Shown here one piece after another: positions 1 through 5,445 of a stretch of DNA of 11,870 nucleotides (its first letter is position 1; each line of letters starts with the position of its first letter). The stretch is from contig CAZLAK010000046.1 in NCBI GenBank assembly GCA_964557545.1, forward strand, positions 1 through 11,870. The letters run 5' to 3'. The translations under genes and the position numbers were made by a program. Under the pieces are notes generated by a model, which saw only the letters and a program-made list of their open reading frames with translations, was not told the origin of the DNA and made no database searches. The DNA comes from CAZLAK01 sp964557545 (GTDB lineage Bacteria > Bacillota > Desulfotomaculia > Desulfotomaculales > Pelotomaculaceae).

Positions 1-72
1 TTTTTGATAGTTTGTAAAGAAATTATCAAGATACAAAGAATTGTTAGTTTATCTGTGAAGCAGGGTAAACAA

Positions 73-676
73 GTGGATAAAAAAGAAAGAACCCTGGGAG
101 GGCTGCTCGGCGTGGCCGTGGGCGACGCCCTAGGAGTGCCGGTGGAGTTGTTTCTAGGGAGAAGTTGCGCCCAATACCCGTCACCGGGATGAGCGGCTAC
201 GGCACCCATTGCCAGCCTCTGGGAACGTGGGCAGACGACACATCTTTGACGCTTAGCCTAGGAGAAAGCCTGGTAGAGGCCGGGTACGACCTGGAAGATG
301 CCGGCAGAAGATTTGTCCGCTGGTACTGCGAAGGCTACTGGACACCCCACGGGGAGGTGTTCGACATCGGCGGCACCACCCGGCAGGCGATTTTGCGCTT
401 AGAGAGGGGGGTCGAGCCTGCCCTGGTTGGACCGGACGACGAGATGAGCAACGGCAACGGGGCGCTCATGCGCATTTTGCCGGCAGTGCTGTATTTTGCC
501 GAAAGCGAAGAGGAGGAGATGCGCGAGGCCGTCTGCCAAGTATCCTGCTTGACTCACGGCCACCCGCGCAGCCAGCTGGCCTGCTTTTTGTACGCCCTTA
601 TGGTAAGAGAACTGCTGGCCGGACTTGCGCCGGCGCCGGCCTGCAGGAAGCGGTGCGTTTTCAGGACAAAAGGTAA
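73..676 (+). pseudogene. ADP-ribosylglycohydrolase family remnant, frameshifted and truncated
   Basis: The family removes ADP-ribose from proteins or small molecules using a two-metal site. Reading starts at GTG 73 after a weak AGGG site and gives the family N-terminus with GDALGVPVEL. It then fails near 150: adding one T to the TTT run there restores VELFSREKLRPIPVTGM and joins the frame that carries GTWADDTSLTL, NGALMRILP and LTHGHPRSQ. A second single-base loss near 632-640 shifts the frame again, and the restored frame reads GLQEAVRFQDKR and stops at 674-676. Only about 200 residues of a normal 260-310 are left, and the C-terminal DxDT metal-binding motif of the family is absent. The last bases overlap the 3' end of the opposing thioesterase gene. 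Two lesions plus truncation argue for a dead gene; sequencing error could explain one shift but not the missing end. Confidence 0.8.
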
Positions 677-1059
677 TAACAGGTTCCCCTGGCAAGGGCA
701 ATGACCTTGTTGTTTTCGTCCGCCACGGTAATGTCGTACACGGCGGTCTTTTTTTGGACGCACTGCTCGCTTGCCGTAGCTATTAGCTTGGTTCCCGGCA
801 CGGCAGGCGAAATGTAATTTATAGTTACTGTTAAGGCTACCGCTTTTTTGCCCCGGCTGTTGCTGGCCAGCCCGAAAGCGGTGTCGGCAAGGGTAAAGAT
901 GGCTCCGCCGTGTCCTATATTATGGAAATTAACCATGCGTGGCGTTAAAACCATAGAAACTTTAGAGTGTCCAGGACTGAGCTCTTCTAGGGTGATCCCC
1001 AGAGACTGCGGGAAAACGTCGCTGGCAAATTTTTCTTTAATGGTTTCGATAGTGTCCAC
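661..1059 (-). CDS. PaaI-like hotdog-fold thioesterase
   Basis: This is a 132-residue single-domain hotdog protein of the PaaI/YdiI type, which hydrolyses acyl-CoA or aryl-CoA thioesters in the cytoplasm. The family signature is clear at residues 44-68: NFHNIGHGGAIFTLADTAFG, where HGG and Asp59 form the active-site region. The length is normal. The GTG start at 1059 is chosen because AAAGGCGG lies just upstream; a longer frame back to 1143 would run into the penicillin-binding protein gene. The start lies 13 bases after that gene's stop codon, and the ribosome site overlaps the stop, so the two are probably cotranscribed and translationally coupled. The natural substrate cannot be told from sequence. 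It has no functional link to the cell wall that I can see. Confidence 0.85.
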   Translation of the reverse strand: MDTIETIKEKFASDVFPQSLGITLEELSPGHSKVSMVLTPRMVNFHNIGHGGAIFTLADTAFGLASNSRGKKAVALTVTINYISPAVPGTKLIATASEQCVQKKTAVYDITVADENNKVIALARGTCYYLLS

Positions 1060-1072
1060 CGTTCCACCGCCT

Positions 1073-3412
1073 TTAGTAGATTCGTGTAATATTGCCGTCT
1101 TTAGCAGGTGTTTTGCCGCTGTCCTTCCCCGTTGTCTGCTCACTTGTCCCGTCTTTTTGTCCGGATGGCGGCTTGGGCGTACCGGGGATGGCCGGATTCG
1201 GCCCTTGGCCCGGCTTGGGAGCAGGAGGTGCCTGTCCCCCTTGGTCGGGCGGCCCCTGTGAAGCCCCCGGTGTGTGAACGGTACAGGTAGTTTCCGGGAA
1301 GCGCTGGCTGTAATCTTCCACGTAAGAAGGCACTGAATACGGCAGTTTTATAAATGTCTTCAGCACCCTGTCCGGGCACAGAGCTGTGGGCAGCTGGCCG
1401 CTGGCGGCGCAGACTTCGGCTAAAACGTGCACGTTGTCAACGGCTGTGGGCACAGTACCTTCGGCAAAAAGGTCCGTGACCAGTGAGTCCTTAGGCGTGT
1501 TCGGGCCCGGCAAAAGTCCGGATTTGACGTCCACGGTAGCGGTGACAATTCCTGCCGGCCGGGGAAAGTCCTTTACCGGCTGACCTTCCAGCGCTCGCCC
1601 TACAATTTCCCGCCAGAGCCTGGCGGGGTAAGTGCCGCCGTAGGCCTGTGGCATGGGGTAAGGCTGGTCGTAGCCGATCCATACGGCGGCTGCCAGTTCG
1701 GGCGTGTAGCCCACAAACCATATATCTTTACCGTCGTCAGTGGTGCCGGTCTTGCCCGCTGCCGGGCGTCCGATGGCCGCTCCAGTTCCCGTGCCGCTGG
1801 TGATAACCGAGCGGAGCATGTCGGTGATCAAGTAAGCGGTGCTGGGTTTCATGGCCTGGTGCTGCTTGGGCACCGGCTGGTCGAGGATGATGCCGTCGTA
1901 CTTTTCCACTCTTATAATAGCCGTCGGTTCAATGTAAACGCCCCCGTTGGCAAAAGCGGCGTAAGCTGCTGCCATCTGGAGCGGGGTAACGCCGGTGTGG
2001 AGTCCGCCTAAGGCCATGCTGGCCCCGTGCGCCTGCGGGTCGAGCTTAATACCCAACCCTCCGGCAAACCTGATTGCCTCAGGTACACCCACCTTGTCCA
2101 TGAGAACTCTCACGGCGGCTACGTTAACGGAGTGAGTAAGGGCAGTGCGCAGGGTAATCAGACCGCGGTAGCGGCCGTCGTAGTTTTTGGGCTCGTACGA
2201 GCCGTACTTTACCGGAATATCGTCCACTACTGAAGCCGGAGAAAGCCCCTTGTACTCAATGGCCGGGCCGTAGACGGCTATGGGCTTAAAAGCAGAGCCC
2301 GGCTGGCGCTCCATATGATTGGCGCGGTTCCACTGCAGCCTTTGCTTGTGTTCGCGGCCGCCAACTAGGGCCACGATGTGCCCGGTTTGGGGGTTTAAGA
2401 CGACGACGGCCCCTTGGGGCTGCAAAAGGCCGGAAGAGTCGCGCTGGGAAGCCGGGAAGTTGGCGCTGTTTAACATGGCTTCTTCGGCGATTTTCTGGAT
2501 GCGGGAGTCCAGCGAAGTATAAACCCTTAAGCCCCCTTTGTAAACTTCCGCTTCCCCGTACTTCTCGATTAGCTTTTCCGTCACGTAGTCTAGAAAGTAA
2601 GGGTAGGGGTACTCTTTTTCAGATATTTCTTTGGTGTCCAGTTTAATTTCCCTGGACTTGGCCTGGGAAGCCTGAGCGGGAGTGATAAAGTTATTTTTAA
2701 CCATGCTGTCCAGCACGGTATTGCGCCTGGCAAGTGCCGCCTGGGGGTTTTTATAGGGAGAATATACACTCGGGGCCTGGGGCAGTCCCGCTAAAAGGGC
2801 GGCCTCCTCTAAGTTTAGTTCGCTTACATCTTTCCCAAAGTAAATTTGGGAGGCGGCCTGGATGCCGTAAGCCCCCTCGCCCAGGTAGATATTGTTTAAA
2901 TACATTTCTAAAATCTCATCTTTGGTGTAGCGCCTTTCCACCTTAAAGGCCAGAATTATCTCCTGAATTTTCCTTTTAATGGTTTTTTCCGGTCCTAAAA
3001 AGGAAATCTTGACCAGCTGCTGGGTAATGGTGCTGCCCCCTTCCCGGATGGACCGGGATGTAATGTCCGACCAGGCTGCCCTGGCAATGCCGCGCAGGCT
3101 TATCCCGTGGTGCTGGTAAAAGCCGGGGTCTTCAATAGCCAAAAAAGCGTTGCGCACGTGGAGCGGTACGTCTTTTAAGTCAACGGGGAGGCTGTTTTTT
3201 ATGCCCAGTTTGGTGATTAAGTTGCCGTCTTTATCGTAAATCATGGTAGAAGCGCTTGACTCCAGTGCAGCGGGACTTAATGCCGGCAAGTCCCTGACAC
3301 TGGCAAAGACCAGACCTGTTCCTGCAACTGCCGATGCCAGCCCTAAAAGGCAAAAAAGGAAAATAACTAAGCGGTAAGGGTTTAGTTTCCTTTTAACCTT
3401 TTTTGGCGCCAA
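1073..3412 (-). CDS. Class A penicillin-binding protein (PBP1A type)
   Basis: A 779-residue bifunctional peptidoglycan synthase that polymerises lipid II and cross-links stem peptides outside the membrane. Residues 1-12 are basic and 14-37 form one membrane anchor. The glycosyltransferase domain (GT51, about 55-230) has IEDPGFYQHHGI with catalytic Glu94, EGGSTITQQLVK, and the KDEILEMYLNNIYLG block. The transpeptidase domain (about 330-610) has SAFK (Ser373, Lys376), SVN at 428-430 and KTG at 554-556, so all active-site motifs are intact. The C-terminus, from about 713, is a Pro/Gly/Lys-rich low-complexity tail, common in Firmicute PBP1 proteins. The start is TTG at 3410-3412, supported by CAAAGGAGG 9 bases upstream; no ATG fits. 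It heads a two-gene unit with the thioesterase. It could be named pbpA or ponA or mrcA, but I do not assign a symbol. Confidence 0.95.
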   Translation of the reverse strand: MAPKKVKRKLNPYRLVIFLFCLLGLASAVAGTGLVFASVRDLPALSPAALESSASTMIYDKDGNLITKLGIKNSLPVDLKDVPLHVRNAFLAIEDPGFYQHHGISLRGIARAAWSDITSRSIREGGSTITQQLVKISFLGPEKTIKRKIQEIILAFKVERRYTKDEILEMYLNNIYLGEGAYGIQAASQIYFGKDVSELNLEEAALLAGLPQAPSVYSPYKNPQAALARRNTVLDSMVKNNFITPAQASQAKSREIKLDTKEISEKEYPYPYFLDYVTEKLIEKYGEAEVYKGGLRVYTSLDSRIQKIAEEAMLNSANFPASQRDSSGLLQPQGAVVVLNPQTGHIVALVGGREHKQRLQWNRANHMERQPGSAFKPIAVYGPAIEYKGLSPASVVDDIPVKYGSYEPKNYDGRYRGLITLRTALTHSVNVAAVRVLMDKVGVPEAIRFAGGLGIKLDPQAHGASMALGGLHTGVTPLQMAAAYAAFANGGVYIEPTAIIRVEKYDGIILDQPVPKQHQAMKPSTAYLITDMLRSVITSGTGTGAAIGRPAAGKTGTTDDGKDIWFVGYTPELAAAVWIGYDQPYPMPQAYGGTYPARLWREIVGRALEGQPVKDFPRPAGIVTATVDVKSGLLPGPNTPKDSLVTDLFAEGTVPTAVDNVHVLAEVCAASGQLPTALCPDRVLKTFIKLPYSVPSYVEDYSQRFPETTCTVHTPGASQGPPDQGGQAPPAPKPGQGPNPAIPGTPKPPSGQKDGTSEQTTGKDSGKTPAKDGNITRIY

Positions 3413-3442
3413 CTGTCCAAACCTCCTTTGGAGATTAAGAGA

Positions 3443-3451
3443 ATTATAACA
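3443..3451 (-). promoter_or_regulatory. Extended -10 promoter for the PBP gene
   Basis: On the minus strand the bases read TGTTATAAT: a perfect TATAAT preceded by TG one base away, the extended -10 form of a sigma-A promoter. It lies about 30 bases upstream of the PBP start. There is no good TTGACA hexamer 17 bases further up, consistent with reliance on the extended -10. Confidence 0.6.
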
Positions 3452-3551
3452 TATTAGAGCTGCTGGGAGTAGACAGGCGTAATCTTAAAATCCTTTGCAA
3501 ATTTTTTGCATACAATGTGTTTATAAAGGAAAAAGCTAAAAAAGAGGAATT

Positions 3552-3776
3552 ATGCCCAACCGTGTAGAAAACTCCACACAGGTGATGTTCATGTCTAATG
3601 CTAGAGAAAAAGGCAAGCTCCACTGGGCGGTTTGGGCGGTTATTGTTGCCGGGTTTATTTTTTTCGCCTTGCCGGTAAACCCTCGCTTTAAATTAATAGT
3701 GCTCGTTTTGCTCTACGTCCTTTTCCTTTTAGTTTACTATAATTTTTCATACAAGAAAAAGCGCGGTCGTAATTAA
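3552..3776 (+). CDS. Small two-helix membrane protein, unknown function
   Basis: A 74-residue protein that I do not recognise. It has a polar N-terminus, two hydrophobic stretches (about residues 25-42 and 47-63) split by NPRFK, and a strongly basic tail, KKKRGRN. The charge pattern suggests both ends face the cytoplasm, with a short loop outside. Two starts are possible: ATG 3552 with GAGG four bases before it, and ATG 3591 (61 residues, MSNAREKGKLHW) with AGGTGA five bases before it. The later start loses no membrane segment and has better spacing. The gene diverges from the PBP gene and lies just before the PfpI-family gene, with about 40 bases between them, so it may be the first gene of that transcription unit. 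No functional motif is visible. Confidence 0.6.
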   Translation: MPNRVENSTQVMFMSNAREKGKLHWAVWAVIVAGFIFFALPVNPRFKLIVLVLLYVLFLLVYYNFSYKKKRGRN

Positions 3777-3814
3777 AGAAGGCAATAAAAAAATTGCACG
3801 GGGAGGTTTTGGCG

Positions 3815-4327
3815 GTGGGCACAAAAAAGGTGGCTCTTTTGGTGGAAGAGCTCTACAATGAGTTTGAGTTCTGGTACCCTTATTACCGGATGAAAGAAGC
3901 CGGTTTTGATGTGGTGGTGGTGGGAAGCGGGACCCAGAAGGTTTACCGCGGCAAGTACGGCATCCCGGCAGAAGCAAATGCAGATGCCGGCGACGTTCAG
4001 CCTTCTCAGTTCGATGCCGTAATAATTCCCGGGGGTTACGCTCCCGACAGGATGCGGATCTGCCAGGGAATGCTCGGCATAGTCAGAGAGCTTTTTGCGG
4101 CAGGGAAAACGGTGGCCGCCATTTGCCACGGCGGCTGGGTGCTCATTTCAGCGGGGGTGGTGAAGGGGCGCAAAGCCACGGGCTGTCCTATGATTAAGGA
4201 CGATTTGGTCAATGCCGGTGCCGAGTTCGTAGACCAGGAAGTAGTGGTGGACGAAAACTTGATAACTTCGCGCATTCCGGACGACCTGCCCGCTTTTTGC
4301 CGGGAAATTATTAAAAAGTTGAGTTAA
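3815..4327 (+). CDS. PfpI/DJ-1 superfamily protein (type 1 glutamine amidotransferase-like)
   Basis: A 170-residue single-domain protein of the PfpI/YhbO branch of the DJ-1 superfamily, whose members are described as proteases, deglycases or stress proteins. Diagnostic blocks are WYPYYRMKEAGFDV (20-33), GKYG, FDAVIIPGGYAPDRMR (66-81) and the nucleophile elbow AICHGGW with Cys104 and His105. The length matches the family's usual 165-175. GTG 3815 is the preferred start because GGGGAGG lies eight bases upstream; the frame also opens at TTG 3794, but that start would place the ribosome site inside the gene. One oddity: the position that usually holds the conserved Glu near the cysteine appears to be Asn15, judged by aligning the WYPYY block with the PfpI sequence from memory. 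The biochemical activity is therefore uncertain. Confidence 0.88.
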   Translation: MGTKKVALLVEELYNEFEFWYPYYRMKEAGFDVVVVGSGTQKVYRGKYGIPAEANADAGDVQPSQFDAVIIPGGYAPDRMRICQGMLGIVRELFAAGKTVAAICHGGWVLISAGVVKGRKATGCPMIKDDLVNAGAEFVDQEVVVDENLITSRIPDDLPAFCREIIKKLS

Positions 4328-4358
4328 TGGCTGCAGCTCAAAATCGAACATTGTGCGC

Positions 4359-4381
4359 GGGACAAAGGTCCTATTTTTTTT
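4359..4381 (+). terminator. Weak hairpin plus T-run after the PfpI-family gene
   Basis: GGAC and GTCC can pair across a four-base loop, followed by TA and eight T. The stem is only four or five pairs, so termination is possible but weak. The T-run also belongs to the direct repeat described at 4368-4401. Confidence 0.35.
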
Positions 4382-4401
4382 GTAGAAATGTCCTATTTTT
4401 T
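4368..4401 (+). repeat. Direct repeat of GTCCTATTTTTT, 22-base period
   Basis: The 12-mer GTCCTATTTTTT occurs at 4368 and again at 4390, exactly 22 bases apart (about two helical turns). The second copy ends eight bases before a TATAAT box. The placement on one face of the helix, next to a promoter lacking a -35, suggests a binding site for a regulator rather than chance. The regulator is unknown. Confidence 0.5.
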
Positions 4402-4405
4402 ATTT

Positions 4406-4414
4406 TGTTATAAT
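4406..4414 (+). promoter_or_regulatory. Extended -10 promoter for the 4465/4500 gene
   Basis: TGTTATAAT is an extended -10 element with a perfect TATAAT, about 50 bases upstream of ATG 4465. No TTGACA-like -35 is present; that region is taken up by the second copy of the direct repeat. Confidence 0.55.
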
Positions 4415-4464
4415 TTTGTTTAATTAGATCAATAGAAAATATTTTGGTAATTAAAGGAGAATTT

Positions 4465-4527
4465 ATGCGTCAGCTGCCAGAGGAAGGTGAAACAAAAAAT
4501 TGTTCTATAATAGGCTTTTTTTTCTAA
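4465..4527 (+). CDS. Short overlapping reading frame: leader peptide or 5' part of a frameshifted gene
   Basis: ATG 4465 has the best ribosome site in the neighbourhood, AAAGGAG five bases upstream, yet its frame closes after 20 codons at TAA 4525-4527. The frame ends GGC TTT TTT TTC TAA in a run of eight T. A minus-one slip there moves straight into the 4500-4814 frame and would add MRQLPEEGETKN and a few further residues to that product. It may be a leader peptide, a site of programmed frameshifting, a phase-variable run, or a real or artefactual single-T loss. The sequence does not decide among these. Confidence 0.4.
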   Translation: MRQLPEEGETKNCSIIGFFF

Positions 4528-4814
4528 AGCTTGCAAATAACAAAGATAAATACCCGGCAGAGAGTGATTGTGTTGAGAAGAGAGAGATTATTGAACAAAT
4601 AAAGCACTACAAAAATTGTCTTGTCGAAATGGGCTATGTTTCGTCTGAAGTGGATTATATTATTTACGAGTTAAGCGGCAGAAAAGGACTCTTAAAAGCT
4701 AGTTTGGGGGAGCTGGAAAAAATAAGTTTATCCTTAAAAGATCACTTGAAGATAGCTGTTGAGTGTGTCAATTTTGTAAAAGAATCAGGCAAAAAATATG
4801 CACTTAAGGATTAA
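4500..4814 (+). CDS. Unrecognised protein of about 104 residues
   Basis: I do not recognise this product. As read from TTG 4500 it has 104 residues. After a lysine-rich N-terminus it looks all-helical, with heptad-like stretches at EKREIIEQIKHYKN, YVSSEVDYIIYELSG and SLGELEKISLSLKDHLK. No membrane segment, signal peptide or catalytic motif is visible. TTG 4500 has AAGGTGA nine bases upstream, a usable but modest site; the alternative is entry from ATG 4465 by a frame change at the T8 run. The Asn/Lys-rich, AT-rich make-up differs from the GC-richer genes around it. It stands alone between the PfpI-family gene and tRNA-Leu and has its own promoter with a direct repeat. A Spo0E-like regulator was considered, but the signature is not there. 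Confidence 0.6.
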   Translation: MFYNRLFFLKLANNKDKYPAESDCVEKREIIEQIKHYKNCLVEMGYVSSEVDYIIYELSGRKGLLKASLGELEKISLSLKDHLKIAVECVNFVKESGKKYALKD

Positions 4815-4878
4815 GGACAGATTAAGATACAATAAAATATGGAGAAAAAACCCGCGGGCCGCAGCGGTTAAGGCGCTG

Positions 4879-4907
4879 TTGACAGCAGAAATAGCGGGTG
4901 ATAAAAT
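4879..4907 (+). promoter_or_regulatory. Strong sigma-A promoter for tRNA-Leu
   Basis: TTGACA at 4879-4884 and TAAAAT at 4902-4907 are separated by exactly 17 bases, with TG one base before the -10. Transcription should start near 4914, about 40 bases before the tRNA. The -35 lies inside a small inverted repeat, GCTGT-TG-ACAGC. Confidence 0.85.
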
Positions 4908-4953
4908 GTCTTTGCGGGTAGTGGCATAAAACAGTGCGTTTTATAGAGTATTT

Positions 4954-5042
4954 GCCCGAGTGGCGGAATAGGCAGACGCACAGGACTTAAAATCCTGGGG
5001 GCCGCAAGGCCCGTGCCGGTTCGAGTCCGGCCTCGGGCACCA
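4954..5042 (+). tRNA. tRNA-Leu, anticodon UAA
   Basis: An 89-base class II tRNA. The acceptor arm GCCCGAG (4954-4960) pairs with CTCGGGC (5032-5038), followed by discriminator A and an encoded CCA. The D-arm region is TGGCGGAATAGGCAGACGCA. The anticodon stem CAGGA/TCCTG closes the loop CTTAAAA, giving anticodon TAA, which reads UUA codons and, by wobble, UUG. The long variable arm GGGGCCGCAAGGCCC is typical of leucine tRNA, and the T-arm is GCCGGTTCGAGTCCGGC. It has its own strong promoter upstream and a terminator about 100 bases downstream, so it seems to be a single-gene unit with a trimmed 3' trailer. Confidence 0.98.
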
Positions 5043-5143
5043 ATTGATTTTGCTGACTTTCTGAATTTTCAGATAAGTCTGCTGAACGGTTAATCCTGTG
5101 GTGTTGAACGAGGCCGCTCTACCACACAAGATTCATGCAAAGT

Positions 5144-5184
5144 CCCCCTTGCGCTAAAATCACAGCGAAGGGGGTTTTTAGTTT
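5144..5184 (+). terminator. Strong Rho-independent terminator of the tRNA-Leu unit
   Basis: CCCCCTT (5144-5150) pairs with AAGGGGG (5168-5174), and the inner CGCT pairs with AGCG, leaving a short A-rich loop. The stem is followed by TTTTTAGTTTT. The fold is strong, and no gene other than the tRNA lies upstream to need it. Confidence 0.85.
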
Positions 5185-5215
5185 TGCCGAAAATCACCAG
5201 ACCCACCACGTGGCA

Positions 5216-5265
5216 GGACGCGCTGCTTTTAACGGGCATTAGGAGGGCGTCCGTTAAGCTTTTTT
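5216..5265 (+). terminator. Second terminator-like fold with a competing hairpin
   Basis: CCGTTAAGC (5251-5259) pairs with 5225-5235 (GCTT, two extra T, AACGG) and is followed by six T, a terminator form. A rival pairing, GGACGC (5216-5221) with GCGTCC (5247-5252), shares CC 5251-5252 and cannot coexist with it. No gene lies between the first terminator and this one. In the gene-free stretch 5043-5445 I otherwise see only the tRNA trailer and an AT-rich leader to the HEAT gene. Confidence 0.4.
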
Positions 5266-5314
5266 GCAACCGCACATTTCCCCGGCCGCAAAATTTCAAA
5301 ATTGACAATAAATG

Positions 5315-5353
5315 TTCGACACAAAAAGGAAATACAATAGGTAATGTAGAAAT
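5315..5353 (+). promoter_or_regulatory. Possible Spo0A box and sigma-H-like promoter before the HEAT gene
   Basis: TTCGACA at 5315-5321 is the reverse complement of TGTCGAA, the core of a Spo0A box. Just downstream, AGGAAAT, 12 bases, then GTAGAAAT resembles a sigma-H promoter with one mismatch in the -10. These short matches occur easily in AT-rich DNA, so the call is weak. No good sigma-A pair is seen: TTGACA at 5302 is 25 bases from the nearest TACAAT. Confidence 0.25.
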
Positions 5354-5445
5354 TTAAAAGAAGAATTTATAGTAATCGAGTTTTAGTTTTAATTATCTCC
5401 AGTTTAGTTTTGGCTTATTATTAATTGCTATCACCTTAACAAAAA

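Noticed and set aside
4941..5129. Minus-strand frame across tRNA-Leu with RPDSNRHGPCGPQDF
   Set aside because: It is the antisense reading of the tRNA, a well-known false gene call.
5108..5140. Minus-strand TGGTAGAGCGGCC resembling a tRNA D-arm
   Set aside because: No acceptor, anticodon or T-arm can be folded around it; at best a chance match or relic.
5302..5338. TTGACA and TACAAT as a sigma-A promoter for the HEAT gene
   Set aside because: The spacing is 25 bases, far beyond the 16-18 needed.
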